Below are positions 34,806-47,946 of a stretch of DNA of 64,000 bases, in pieces; position 1 is the stretch's first letter; the number at the start of each line of letters is the position of its first letter. Made by a program: the position numbers and the translations under genes. Under the pieces are notes generated by a model. That model did not search any database. It had not been told where the DNA came from and saw only the letters and a list, made by a program, of their open reading frames with translations. The stretch spans positions 336,093,211 through 336,157,210 of the forward strand of contig CM042696.1 in NCBI GenBank assembly GCA_023614405.1. Direction: 5' to 3'. Source of the stretch: Avena insularis (Eukaryota; Streptophyta; Magnoliopsida; Poales; Poaceae).

Positions 34806-37800
34806 GATTACCATTTTTGCGAGACATAACAGATTGGATATCACAGTACATCATCCATTACAAACCATAATAAGGTCGTACACAAATAAAGGATCTCATG
34901 ATCCAGTCTTAGTACAATCAAGTAGCGAAATAAATAGCATAGCGGTGGCGTCCATCTTCAGTGTCACAGGCAATGCTGACGATGGGAGATGATCCTAGTT
35001 GTCGTAGCCATCCTGCTGTCCTCCTTCAGGGTAGTCCTCCTCATAGTCTGGCCATAGGAATAGCCAGGGACAAAGCCATGAGTACTCTTTAAGTACTCGC
35101 AAACTACCACTAACAAATAAGATAGTTCTAGTAGGAATGCTAACTCTAAGCTTATTTGTAAAGTTAAGTTTGAAACCTAAGCTGAGTTCATAAACAAAGA
35201 AAGATAAAATAAAGTTTGAAAACACCTAAGTAGGAACCTAGTTATCATAGTCACAACTCTGTTGTGGTGAAGTCATGTCACAATTCATTTCATAAGTCAT
35301 TCTGAAAACATCTAACAACGGAACAGTATGGCCACTCCAACTGTCCATAACCAGGGACGCGGCTATTCGAATAGTTCGACACTCTGCAGAGGTGGTACAC
35401 TTTCACCACAAGATTCGGTACATCTGTCAGGGATAGCCCTGAATCATCATACTTAGTATGCAGATAATCAAACATAACCTTCCCTTTACACACTCTAGTA
35501 TAAGCACCTCTCCTATGAGTATGGCCTCCCAGCCATGACCATCTGTCATCCAGGGCACTTCATAGGTGGACAACATTGAGAGGTAGCCTCAGCTCAAACC
35601 TCTCCTGTGAGGGAACTAATACTAATGCATATAAACTTCCGGCTATGCCTTACCCAATTCAGGTATTGTGGTTGTACGGTAAAATTGGAATGGTATCGCA
35701 TCCGAACCCAACCATCGGTTTTATAAAAGGGCTAAGGCACATGCCTCAACATTTTCATCACCATAAAACATTTGTGTTTCTCAACACCTTTCAAAACATC
35801 TCAATAGAATGACTCATCATTCCAAGGTTTTCATAAGTCATTTTCACCAAGTATTCCCATCTAAAGTGAATCAAGTTTTGGTTTAGATCCAACTACTACG
35901 TTAAAAGTGTTCACTAAGGTGGGATGCTAATCTCAATCTCATGCCATAGAGTGACATCTAAGTCTAACTAGATAGGTCAAGTTTTATACTCTTTATGCTA
36001 CCTTTAAACAATTAAAAGACTTTGGTAAAGTAAAGGAAGTAAAGCTTGTAAATAAAACTTGGAGTAGGTATAAGTCAAAATGGTATAACCAAAGCATGAT
36101 TATGCATTTTCTTAGGTTATCTAGCTTAATTCTATCTTGCTAACAATATCTTGCCTTGGTTGGTGCAGTGGTTGAAATTTTCTTCCTCCTCTTCTTGGTA
36201 GAATTCCTCCTCCTCGAAAGCTTGGTCGGTACTATCGTCTATAAATACATACGGGATACACAATCACCAAACAATGCTTAACTAGTCTACTTAGCACACT
36301 AAGGCACACATTTGATTATCTAGTATCATCACAAACATCACAAGGTTTAATGAACTAGCTTCATTCTTTTTATTTGAGAAAAGTAATTTCTACTCATTGA
36401 AATTAACTAAGATTTAATATTCTCTAATTAAAATATGGGATCATGTGGACACATGTCATCACCACATATTCTAACATATGGGAATGTGATTTAAGGGTTG
36501 GATCATATTTTAATAAGTTTAAGTTTAATATTTAATGATTTAAAGTGATTAGAAATGCCTATATAGCACTATTTTGGTACTAGTCCAAATTCACTGCATG
36601 CAAACCTTAATATTATTACATATTCAGATAGGTATGGTTAAATATGATTTTTAAGAGTTGGAATCAACTCAAAAGCTATTATGGTTGATTTTATAAAAAT
36701 GTTTGAATGTGCAAAAGCTTCTATCTTGTTATTTTTACTAGGAGATATCTCTAACTTTAAATGATTTAAATCCAACGGGCTTGGATAGATATTTTCATTA
36801 GCTTTCCAACAAAATTTGAATCACTCAATTTGGATTTGTAAAACTCTCTAAGTTGATTTTTAAACTAAGGGACAAATTCTAGTTTAAGTCTAAAAAGAAA
36901 AATCCTAATTTGAATTAACTGGGTCGTGCCAGAAACTAATTGGGTTACCCCAAATTCACTCCGCGGCGCTGAGGACTACTAACAGGGGGTCCGCCTGCCA
37001 ATGCCTCATTACATGCAAAGCGGTACGGGGCGATAAGGGCTGTAGGATTAGAACTAGATCTAATGGCTCACGGTCGTCGTCGACGACGGACTCGTCGCCG
37101 GCGAGACTGAACCCTAGCGGCGATGTACCGGGGCTCCAGCTAGTGCGGCGAGGCGGGCAAACAAATGAAACAACGACGGCAAGCTTAGGCAAAGTCGCGG
37201 CAGAGGCTGAGGTGGAAGAAATCAACGACAACGTCTCCTCCTCAGCTGCGGCGGTCTCCGGCTCAATTCCAGCGAGAGGCTGCTCAAGATGCTCTAGAGA
37301 GAGGTGGGGAAGGACTGGTGGAGAGAGGGGAGTCGAATGATGTGGAGATTGAGGCTGGGGAAGGCCTCCTTATATAGGCTTGAGGAGGGGACCGAAGGGG
37401 CTTGCCTCCTGGAGGTCCTCTACGGCTTTATGGCGCAGCTAGGGGCGGTGGTAATCGGTCGAGAGCGTCGCGTGCTCTGGGGGACAGAGGTGGTGCTCGA
37501 AGTGGTTCCCGGTGATCGTGGGTCACGTGTCGGTGCACAGCCGTGTATGGTGTGGTGAGGTGGTCAACGCGGAGCGGCGTGCGCGGTCTGCGGTCGAGGC
37601 GCGATCTGTGGCGTGCTGGCGGTGAGGGTGCTCTGGCGCGGCACAGAGACTTAGTGCGGCGCGGCTCTAGGGTGGTCCAGGGGCTAGCAGGGGCCGAGGG
37701 GTGGACCGTGGGCCGCGGTGAAGTGGCGCCTTGCTTCCTGGAGCGGTGGAGAGGGGCTTGTGGTCTCCTGCGGCTTGGGCACGATCGGCCGACGATCATG

Positions 37801-38555
37801 GCCTCGGTGCGCCGTTGCACTGGCGCTAGGGGCTAGGGATGGGCTGGTTTTGGTCTGGGTAGGTCTGGGAGAGACCAAGATGATTAATGTGGCACAAATG
37901 GCTCGACAATTTTTGATTCAAAACAGTATTAGTTAGGCCAGTTTGATTCTACTCACAAGGTGCTCGACACAATGGCCGCATGAAGGAAACTTTTGAATTT
38001 TTGAAAGATTTTTGGTGGAGTGGTTTGTTACATGCTTAAGTATCTGTGGTTGCTTGGGATTTTGAAATGGAGTTCATCTGGATGGTTTTTGAAAAAGTGT
38101 GATCTAGACATATGAACTAGATTCCATTTTCAATTGTCATTTAAAATTAGAGTTTGAATGTTTTTGGGATATCACAAAGTGGGCCTTGGCACATCACTAC
38201 TTGTACTAGCAAGGGGTGCAAAGATCCACAATTGTTTCTGTTGGAAATTGAGTGCTAGGAACACCCAAAGTGGGCTAGGTGATTAAAATGGCAAAAGTGA
38301 CCATTTCCTTTATTTAATTCTTTTTGATTTATTTTTCTTTGGTTTTTGCTTGGGAATGATATAGATGATGTGACATTCATCATAGAACCATTTTACAACC
38401 ATTAGAACAAACAATAATGGCCTTTCAAACAACTCCTATTTTAAATGCACACACATATGAATGCTTAAAGATTTTAAATGGAAAAAGTTTTTGTTAACCC
38501 TAAATTGGGTAGATTTGATCTTGATTAACCTTGATTAAAGTTTTGGGATGTTACA
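34806..38555 (-). repeat. G2 5' LTR (end truncated)
   Basis: Co-linear with 26161-30011 but lacks the terminal 58 bp next to the internal region. Starts TGTAACATCCC (minus strand, 38555). TATA at 37370-37378. The ORFs at 36956-37936 mirror those of the other LTR and are leader or shadow frames. Confidence 0.9.
37370..37378 (-). promoter_or_regulatory. TATA box of G2 5' LTR
   Basis: CCTATATAA on the minus strand; a CT-rich, ATG-poor leader follows. It would have driven G2 genomic RNA. Confidence 0.65.
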
Positions 38556-38899
38556 CTCTCCCACCAAAGAGCGGATTCCCCACGCAGAAGGTGAGTAGCG
38601 AACTTGACCCTATCATGCTTAGCCACATCTGTGGTATCTAGCAGCCTCGTGATCTCTCGAAGCCAATCGTCGTCATCCAGTGGCTCGACGATCACCTCAA
38701 AGTGCCGAAGGGCGAACTTGAGGAAGTCTTTCATGTTGCCATGCCGGGGAGGTGGACGGGGTGGTGCAAAGTCATTACTCTAAGCACTCTCCTCAAACTT
38801 CTGCTGGTTCTGCTGCATAGTTCCGAGAGTGTTTGCAAGATTGACAAGTGTGGCACCAAGCTCTGGCAAACCCGGGACATCATCATTGTGGCGAGGCAT
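38556..38899 (-). pseudogene. G1 gag, N-terminal part
   Basis: Starts with ATG at 38899 (MPRHNDDVPGLPELGATLVN), about 8 bp after a splice-acceptor-like AACAG. After a stop (near 38780) it reads MKDFLKFALRHFEVIVEPLDD, DDWLREITRLLDTTDV and KFATHLLRGESALWWES, where the G2 target duplication begins. It continues at 26102. The WW motif and the DDW-to-KFA spacing fit Retrotrans_gag. Confidence 0.82.
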
Positions 38900-40750
38900 C
38901 CTGTTATTGATGGAAAAACTTGAATTAGTACCATAATGGAGAATTATCAATAATCCAAAATAGCACCAAAGCAGAATTAACCAAGATTGAAGGATACGAT
39001 TTACTAAGATGATATTAAAATATCAAGCAAAATTCATAGTACCTAGAAGATAGTTATCATATCACACACGATTGAAAAGGAGTGTGGAACACAAATCTAA
39101 GAACTTGTCAAAGAGATTGAAGCTTCTCTTAACTCGATGGAACTGAAGTAGATCATCGAGTTGACTACGATAAGTTTCAATATGATCTTTGCTAAAAAAA
39201 CTTATTTTGGGTAATATAATTTGATCTAAGGGTAGATCAAATGTAATAAAACTAAGTCACAACACACTACTTAATAAGGAGTACTTGATCTTCTAAAGAT
39301 CATTACATGTTATTTCCTGCAACAACTCAAGGATGAAGACTTAATATTCTAAAGATGATATCAAGGTATTATCTACCACAAACCCTGAATCCCAAGTTAA
39401 GTATATGACTTAAGTAAAAAAACTCTATAACTAAATCTAGAAACACTTGTTTACTATAGTTGTTCCTACCATGGGTATCATGGTACTTCTTAAACATTAA
39501 CTATTATCACAAATAAAGTAGAATGGAAGACAAGCCAAGATCATTCGCCTCATATCTTTGTTGCCATATTAGTAGGTAACATTCCTATTTAACCAAGTCC
39601 TAGTGTCTATTGATCATCAATGTGTGGGATCAATTCTTGACCTAGCACTTATTGACTCATAGCCTTTAACCTATTATATTGACCTTTCAAAGATTTTAAG
39701 TAAGTTAATCAGAAGGAGGAACTAGCTATGGTGAAGTATGCCATCATCAATGTAATGAGATCCTTAGTGGTGATCAAACCATTTGATGTTGGAGGAGTTA
39801 ACTCAATCCTGAGTTAACTAGAGAAAGTATCTAAACCCAAGAGTTAAGTTAGTGATCATGAAGCTATGAGGAAGCTAGTAGTATTAGACTGTCTAATAAT
39901 AATCTGGTTAAGCCAAGTAGATATAGATATGAAGTAAGTTTCTTTAACAAGGTAAGCCTATAGAGAGACTAGTACAAGCCTACTATTTAACTGGATCTAT
40001 ATCTTGATCAAACTATTAGAAGCCTAAGCTTTGTTTGATCAAAGGATGGTGGTCATTATTCTCAAGTCATCTGGGAATAGATGACCAGCTGATAGAGAAG
40101 CATTGTGAATATACCATATTAGGTAAAGCCTAGTATACTAAATCATCTAGCTTGATCATGAGAAGTCAAGCTAGAGTATAATGAAGTTTATAACATAAGT
40201 TTTCTGGAGTAGTTGGAAGTATAATAGTTTAACCAAGGTAATACAAGAACAAACTTGTATTGTGGAGAGTAGTACCATACCTATTCCAGAGGATTGATAT
40301 CACATGTGATATAGAGAGGATTGTAATCTTGCAAGCCTTAGAAGTAGATGCAAGGTAAATATGAAGGAGTTTATGGAATGAAGTTAGTACTAACTACTTT
40401 GATGGATTCAGTAAGGGTAGTTTGTAAATGGAAGTTGTATATATATACTAGGAGAAGAATGAAGGAGTAATGTTGAAGTGGCATGACCATGTCATCATAT
40501 GTTGATGGATATGGTGGAGTCAGATGATTGATTTATTCAGGAAGATGTGATCTTTGTGATTAAAAGAAGAGAGATTTATAGAGTATATTGAGGAAAGGAA
40601 TTCCTTATCTAAAGTCAAACTTAGTGAGGTATTAAGGTAAGGATTCTTTAGAAGCCTTAACCAAGATCACATCAAGCCATGAACAGAACCATGTCTACCT
40701 TTTTATTCAAAACCCTAGAATCAAATGGATAGTGAAACCATTTCCTATTC
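38900..40750. other. G1 leader or unclassified insert, gene-free
   Basis: AT-rich sequence with no coding domain, no clear LTR ends and no obvious tandem repeats. Either native 5' leader of G1 or the first part of the element that ends near 47310. I cannot place a boundary. Confidence 0.4.
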
Positions 40751-41378
40751 CTAGGTAACCATTAAACAATACATCTTGGACAATTAAATCTTCCAAGAGA
40801 TAATTAGAGCACCAGATGAGTGTTTATAGATGGAAGCCTTGTCCACCTGATTGTCTTAAACCATAATAAAGACCTAGTCTCTTATACCATCAAGATCACT
40901 TTAGTAAAGTAATCTCAATAGCTTAATCTAAGTTGAGTTATTACCTTCGGTCACAAAACATGATGGCAATATGTCTTAGCCTTGATATTCATCCATATCT
41001 ATAATTGAATATGAGTTATTAAATCCTCTCAAAACCCATATACCTACATCTGAATAAACATGAGCATTTCTCCACCAATGATTATTATTGATTCATTATT
41101 ACCTAACCAAAAGTGTTCTATGGTAATTCTAAACACTACAAACCAAGTAGAATTGGATTTGGCAAATCACCAAATATGGAGGACCATAAAACTTATATCT
41201 GTTATGAACCACAAAGATTAATACCTTATAATGTATATAGATAAATCCTTTATGAAGATAAGTAGGAACAAGATTCTATATATATCCTTCACAATTTTAA
41301 ATCTTTACCATTATAATTATTAAGTGAAAACAAAATCATCTTTGTGAAGTCTTATTATAAGAAACAAATTCCTAAAAC
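40751..41378. repeat. Direct repeat A (628 bp)
   Basis: Begins CTAGGTAACCATT and ends AAATTCCTAAAAC. It is near-identical to repeat B (42538-43169) in the same orientation. Coding content: none recognised. Confidence 0.88.
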
Positions 41379-42537
41379 TGCCTACTTCGAGCACCGCCAC
41401 CGCGCTTCACAAGGTAACCTACAGGGCGCCCTCTCGTCGTCGCAGGTCCCGCCGACTACCCCATCGCCACTCTAGGCATCCAGCATGACTAACCCAGGTC
41501 ACTGCTGGTTTCGCCGCCTTCTACGACTTCGTCCACCAGAACTTCGCCGCCAGCGTCATCGCCTCATCCCCGACTACACCACCTGCTACTCTACTCCGAC
41601 AACCTCGGACAGCGCCGGCATCTCTCCCTTAGTCGCTCTGCGTGTCGCAACCGCTCTGGAGGCTTCCTCTACTAGTCTTTCCGACATGGCGACAAGTTCA
41701 TGATGGTCCCTGCCCCCGCACGCGTGGTACTGGCAACACCGGGAGTGCCTTCGTCCCCGACACGTTCTCGAGTCTAGCAAACTCGGATCGGCGCCTCGTC
41801 TTCATCGGCTTCGACAACGTCTTCTTCGGCATCGACCCCTCTACGACTTCCTTGACCACGTCACCGATGAGTTGTTCTTTGCATACTCGGTTCTAGCAAA
41901 ACCGGAGTGTGCGTTTGTCACCGACGTGCACCTAGTTCTAGCAAAACTATGGCTGCACCTCGTCCTCGACGGCTCGGACTGCATCGACTTCGGCATCGAC
42001 ACCCTCAATGACTGCCTCGACGCGTCTCCGTCATCCTCCTCATGCACTATGCACATGCAGCTTCACGTGCGGCTACCTCGACACGGGCATGCCCGACCAC
42101 GACATCGACCACGGTGACCCATGGCAGGGCTACCTCGACCATGGCACCGCCTCACGCTCTCGGCTCCCTCGACATCGGCACAAGGGCTACCACCTTGCTT
42201 GAGCATCACCATCTTCCTCTACCGTTCAAGCTACCGCGACGCGACACCGTCCAAGATGTTTCCGCTACGACTACATGGGATGTCAGCCTACTAGATGCTA
42301 CTTCGGTTTATATCTAGTCTGATCATCCACGACATTTCGATTGTTCACGACGCTACCGCTACGACTACGGAGGATGTTAGAGTATGATATGTACACAGTT
42401 ATTGTGGTAGTTTAGGATAGTTAGGATTCTAGCCTAACTTATCTTGTACTCTAAGTTGATCCATGTACGCCTATATATACTTACCCATGAGGTTCAATAA
42501 TATATCCATCATATTCCACCAAACTCATACTCTTTCA
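41379..42537 (+). mobile_element. Copia-like 3' fragment with small LTR between the direct repeats
   Basis: The 1.16-kb segment is present only between repeats A and B. It starts TG and ends CA. The first kilobase is GC-rich with CTCGAC/GGCATCGAC-type modules and no firm domain. At 42377 a purine-rich stretch (CTACGGAGGA) leads into TGTTAGAGTATGATATG, an LTR-like start, with a TATATATACTT box near 42472 and the end ...CTCATACTCTTTCA, inverse to the start. A short copia-type 3' LTR of about 160 bp is my best reading; the 5' part is absent. Confidence 0.45.
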
Positions 42538-43169
42538 CTAGGTAACCATTGAACAATACATCTTGTAAAATTAAAGCTTCCAAGAGATAATTAGAGAACC
42601 AGATGAGTGTTTATAGATGGAAGCCCTGTCCACCTGATTGTCTTAAACTATAATAAAGACCTAGTCTCTTATACCATCAAGATCACTTTAGTAAAGTAAT
42701 CTCAATAGCTCAATCTAAGTTGAGTTATTACCTTTGGTCACAAAACATGATGGCAATATGTCTTAGCCTTAATATTCATCCATATCTATAATTGAATATG
42801 AGTTATTAAATCCTCTTAAAACCCATATACCTACATCTGAATAAACATGGGAATTTCTCCACCAATGATTATTATTGATTCATTATTACCTAACCAAAAG
42901 TGTTCTATGGTAATTTTAAACTCTACAAACCAAGTAGAATTGGATTTGCCAAATCACCAAATATGGAGGACCATAAAACTTATATCACCCCATTATGAAC
43001 CACAAAGATTAATACCTTATAATTTATATAGATAAATCCTTTATGAAGATAAGTAGGAACAAGATTCTATATATATCCTCCACCATTTTAAATCTTTACC
43101 ATTATAATTATTAAGTGAAAACAAAATTATCTTTGTGAAATCTTATTATAAGAAACAAATTCCTAAAAC
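42538..43169. repeat. Direct repeat B (632 bp)
   Basis: Second copy of repeat A, with a few substitutions and short indels. After it the sequence continues uninterrupted (CCTAATCTTTATTAATAC), suggesting B lies in the native context on the right and A in that on the left. Confidence 0.88.
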
Positions 43170-46100
43170 CCTAATCTTTATTAATACTTCCTAATGAAAA
43201 GAACTTTTTGATATAATTATGAATATATTTTAATGCACAATAAGAAATCAGGAGCAGAGAGTCATACTTGCTCTAGACAATGATATTCTTGACCTACTAT
43301 ATCTCTGGATATTTAAAACCTTGGAGAAAGTTATATTTGAAATGGTTTTATAAAAACATAAATTGAAATAAAAAAATAGAGAGAAAAGAGCAAAGCAGAC
43401 CAGCTTTGGACGCAGCCCATCTACTATGCGTCACGCGCGGGCAGCAGCAACAACTTTTCACAAGCTTTGCCATGGACCAGTACCAGCCCATTTAGCCTTC
43501 CTCTCTCTGACTGGTGGGTGGGACCGCAGGAGGGATCGCGGGTTGAGGTTTTCCGAAAGATTGCATCATCGTCGCCTTTTTCATCGACTGGAAGAAGCTT
43601 GCTGGCGAGTGCTCTGCCGTTCACCGTCGTTGAGATGACTGCCGCACTACGATTCGTGCTACCGACGCCGCCATCGTCTATAAGAACCCCGTAGGTGCAG
43701 AGAGTGAACCCCGTTTTCCCTTCTTCCTTCTCCTCCCTTATCCGCTGTGACCTTAGCTCGCCGGAGCTCTGAGTCACCGCCATTCCCGAGCTGCCCTTGG
43801 AGTTCTGAGCACACTGTTGGACTCGCCTCAATATCCTCATTCTCCCTAGCCAGGTCACGGAAGCCGGAGAGCCCCAGTCAAGCCAATCGACACCTCACAT
43901 CCTTCGCCGTTCATCGGTGTTCACCTTCGATTTCGAGCTCGCCTCGCCTTGTCGTCACCTTTGCGAGCTTCCTGGTGAGTCACCGAGTCTTCCAGTACCC
44001 TCCTCAACTCCCCTTTCATTTTGAATCACTCTCACACCATAGTCCGTCGTCGGTCGCCGCAGAAGGTGGTCGCCGGAGTAGCTCCGATGACCAATATGGC
44101 GTGGCGCCGCTACCACTTGGACCGCCTCGGTCTCCTCTTCCTCGTATACATGACCATCCTTGCCAGGACACAGTAGTTCGCCGCCGGTGGTCGTGATCTG
44201 GCGGTGGAGGCCATCGCTGACATCACCGTGACGGCATGTTGACATCATGCCATGCCTAGTCAGCATGGTTGACCCGGTTAGTGCCTCGGTGGCATCTGAT
44301 GTGGTCCTGACCCCACTGGTCAGTGACCGTGGCTAGGTTAGGCCCGGGTGTGAAAATTACTCCTCCGTTTAAAATCCAATTAGAAATGAATAAATAGTAT
44401 AAATTCAAATATAAATAATTTCCAGAAATTTAATAAAATGATTAAATCTTAGAAATTGAATATCTTTTGTTTTATAATTAAGAAAAATATATTTAATATA
44501 TGAAAATTTACAAAAAATAAAATCTATAATTTAACTTTGTTATCAAAAATTATTGTGTTAACTATTTAAATAATTATTATTTAATAAGGATTTTATAAGT
44601 AATGAAACTTTGAAAATTCATATTTTAAGATTGGTAAAGGAGAAAAATATAAATAATATACCAAAATTCTTAGAAAACCTATAGAATCATTCTTACAAAA
44701 TTGTTTCATAGATTTTTGGTATCACTTAGATAAATATTATCATTTATTAATTTTTTATAAAGTGATAAAACTTGTAAAAATCATATCTTATGATTTAAAA
44801 ATCACAAAAATACTTATAATATACCAAAATGACAACAAAAATAAATTCTACACATAAAAAATGTCAACTCTCACTTTTGAAGTAAAATAAAGGTAAAGGT
44901 CTAATAAATATTATTTGAACTCTTTTCTTTTATTTTAATTCATTAAAAATATATAAATCTTTACTAATGCCTATAGCATCATTTGTTGAAAGTCTAAAAG
45001 TGTAATAACAAGTTCAATTAATGTTTGATGAATTAAAATTAGGTCTAACCATTTTAAGATGTATTTCTTAAAACTACCATTTAAAAATTAAGTGTATTCT
45101 AATTTTGTCCATTATAAAACCATCAAAGTAGTATATTGCTTATCAAAAAGATATTATGCATCTCTAAAATCATTAAGAGATTAACTAACAATTCTTTTAC
45201 AAGTTGGGAAAACTACTCAATGGTTTAAACCAAGTTTTTAAGTAATTTAAGTAATTCCATTCTATGTTTATAAAAGGTAAGCACTAATAATAAAGTAATT
45301 CTATTCACATATAATTTTAATAAAACACTACCTCATTCAAGTAATAATACTTAAATTCTACCTTTGTGGATTGTTAAGCAATAAACCATCTACAATGTGA
45401 TCCCTCATCCAAAACATGTAAATCTCCATTACTTTATTGTGATTGTTTCTCTTTTAATAATTTTAGCTTATAAGAAAACCTTAAAGTGTTAGCCTTTAAA
45501 TCCTTTTTACTTTGTAAAGTAATATTTTCCTCAAAAGTTATTCTTTTAAGAAACATTAAAAGTGATCCTTGAACACTTATTTAAAAGCTCTAATTGATTC
45601 TTAATCTTGTTTAAGAAATATTTTAGATACCATGACCCATTTGAGTGCTTTAGTATTGCATACTATTTGTTGTATTTACGTATTGTTTCACACACTTTCA
45701 CAAGCCTTAATAAGAAGCACAAGTGTGAAACTAATATAAAAGTGTAACTCATTCCTAAGAACTCATCACAAACTCCAAACCCTAGATCATATACGACTAT
45801 TCCGAGGATTCGCATTTATCAAATTGCATTACATTAGTTATGCATAATTGCATTTTGTTTCTTTAAACATTAGTCCTTCGCGGACCAATGCTATTGTTTA
45901 TAGAATTTGGATCTTCTATTATCTCGAAGACCGTGAGTGCATAATCTTCCAATCACAAAAGGCAAGTTCACAACTTGCTCATGTCCTTTGATTATTTTCT
46001 ATCAAATGCTTGTAACTCAAATGTTGTCATCACTTGCATTTCAAAAAGGATAGAAAATACTATTTTCATAATAATATGATTATGGATTATTTACCAAGTG

Positions 46101-47310
46101 GTAATAATCTATTGATACAGTTCTAGTGGTAAAGGAACATAATACCTAGGACTTAACAACAAATGTCGCCAGTGATTCTAGCGCCGTATATTACACGTCA
46201 ACCATGAGATTTGGAATGGGACGGAGAAGTTAGTTGTATCTTCTTCCTCTCACATGCATCCGGATGGCCAGGTCATGGCAGTTATCCTTGTAGCATGCAT
46301 TTATTGGTAATTCGTAGAGGATATGCAGCATATGGGTGGGAGCCCTCAACGTCCCATGATAGTTATGGCATCTAATGGTCTATACTAACCATTACCGTAA
46401 TTCAATATGTGGGCATGGCGTACACCAAGGGGACATGCCGGGTCGCGAAGGGGGCAGTGATTAGCTTGGATCTTAGGTTGGGCCTCAAACCATGGAAGTT
46501 TGAATGGGGACATACTCTCGGCCGTGCAACAAATCTTAAGGTCTCTTGTGGGAAAAGTTACGCACCTCTGCAGAGTGTAAGTATTGTGACATGTTACTCC
46601 ATGTTCCGGTAAGGAGCTATGAACGCGGCAGGAAAGGAACCACACGAAGGTTCTGGTCAACCTGTGAAGGCTGTCGGACATAGTTTTCAGAATAAAAGCA
46701 ACCTTTGAAGAAATGTTTACAAAAACTTGCATTGCCTACGACCTATGGTCTATGCCTGTAGAGATAGTTCATCATACACTCCTTTTTAGTGAACTTGCTG
46801 AGTACGCTCGTACTCAACCGTACCTTCTTAACCCTTGCTAGGTTCTAAGCCATTGAAGATGACGTCAACATCAATTTCTGCTCAAGAAACCATCATCGGC
46901 AGCTCAAGTTCTTCAATAAAGTCAAAGAAGTCAACATATACATCAACTCAAGTGAAGATAAAGTGTATGTTTAGATAGGAGTAGATTCTCTCGCCATAAA
47001 ACCTATTTCTGTAGAGCATTGCACTAGCAGCAATTGCAAGCCTGATAGTTTAGATGCTAGTCTTATTAGCTAGATAGTTCTGAAATATTATTTCTAGTTC
47101 TTCCTTGTAAGTAGTTCTTTCTCTCTCTTTAACCTAGAGTGTTCTCTGTATATTTTGTAAAGAGTCGAGTTGTAACCTATAGTCATGTCTTGGACCTGCT
47201 GTGTTTCTGTTGTACCACTCTGAGGGATGTAATACTAGTGAACGGTGTTTCATTTGTGTTATGTCAACGACTATAGTCTACTACATCACGCGGTGGTATG
47301 ATGGGTCACC
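43170..47310 (+). mobile_element. Large LTR (family X), plus strand, probably solo
   Basis: LTR layout: AT-rich start, GC- and CT-rich promoter/leader zone 43390-44340, long AT-rich stretch 44350-45800, mixed end, closing ...GGTGGTATGATGGGTCACC near 47310. The part 46000-47310 matches, inverted, the LTR at 6567-8110 that adjoins a primer site, which fixes the orientation. No internal region adjoins. Its left border is not resolved and may lie left of repeat A. The ORFs at 43424-44266 lie in the GC-rich leader and have no recognised domain. Confidence 0.5.
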
Positions 47311-47946
47311 GCAATACCAACTAGATGCACAAAACCACTTAACAATTAGAGATTAGTAGATCCACCAATTCAATGTACAAGAGCGAACAATGAGAGTAGT
47401 GGTATGGTCATGACTCCATCCCAAACTAAAAGTATTACTCCGCACATGAATAGGAAAATGCAACCCAACTCTTATCCTTCTTAAGAATACTGAAAGAAGT
47501 TAGCAGCTAAAGAACGAACACCCCTAACTATATCATGTCGGTTACATAGAGTAAGACATATCGCATCAGTTTAAAAAGAGTCAGATAGATTGCGTTGGTT
47601 TAAACATAAGCCTGTCGGTATAGAATGTACCAATAGTTGATAACTAGAGGCAGATTGCGACAACAAGGTTGGATGCAACATATAGACAAATAATTACATA
47701 CACATCCTATGGTACTACGGAAACCCCAAACACGTGAATCCTAGTTTGAATTTTTAGAAGAGAATAGACAAACGTTACACTTCCTTACCACAAAAGGGTG
47801 GGTGGGTGGATAAGAAGAAAAAATGGAAGCAGTCCTACTCTCACGTTTAGTTTTTCCATAGTATACATAGCTACCAAAATATTTTATAGACTGACAGCGA
47901 CCATCTTGGCTAAGACCTTGAAGGGCGGAATGGCTCTGATACCAAT
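47311..47946 (-). mobile_element. G1 5' leader with primer-binding site
   Basis: On the minus strand TGGTATCAGAGCC (47944-47932) follows the LTR by 2 bp and matches initiator Met-tRNA. The remaining 600 bp hold no gene. The leader is then interrupted by the family X LTR. Confidence 0.75.

Larger units (their letters stand above)
26103..38555 (-). mobile_element. G2: chromovirus element nested in G1 gag, minus strand
   Basis: Left (3') LTR 26103-30011 and right (5') LTR 34806-38555 are near-identical over their length. Flanks are CTCTT (26098-26102) and CTCTC (38556-38560), a target duplication with one change. The minus strand holds gag, protease, RT, RNase H, integrase and chromodomain. The junction of the 5' LTR with the internal region is deleted: 58 bp of LTR, the PBS and a whole upstream ORF are missing compared with G3. 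The insertion point cuts G1 gag within ALWWES. Confidence 0.9.

Noticed and set aside
37428..37936. 130- and 97-codon ORFs in the G2 5' LTR
   Set aside because: Same LTR leader zone; length differs from the other LTR because of indels, so not under coding constraint.
43424..44266. ORFs of 103-149 codons
   Set aside because: GC-rich leader of the family X LTR; overlapping on both strands, no domain recognised.
47932..47944. tRNA-like match
   Set aside because: Only the 13-nt primer-binding site complementary to a tRNA 3' end; no cloverleaf. The same holds for 6551-6561 and 58159-58171.
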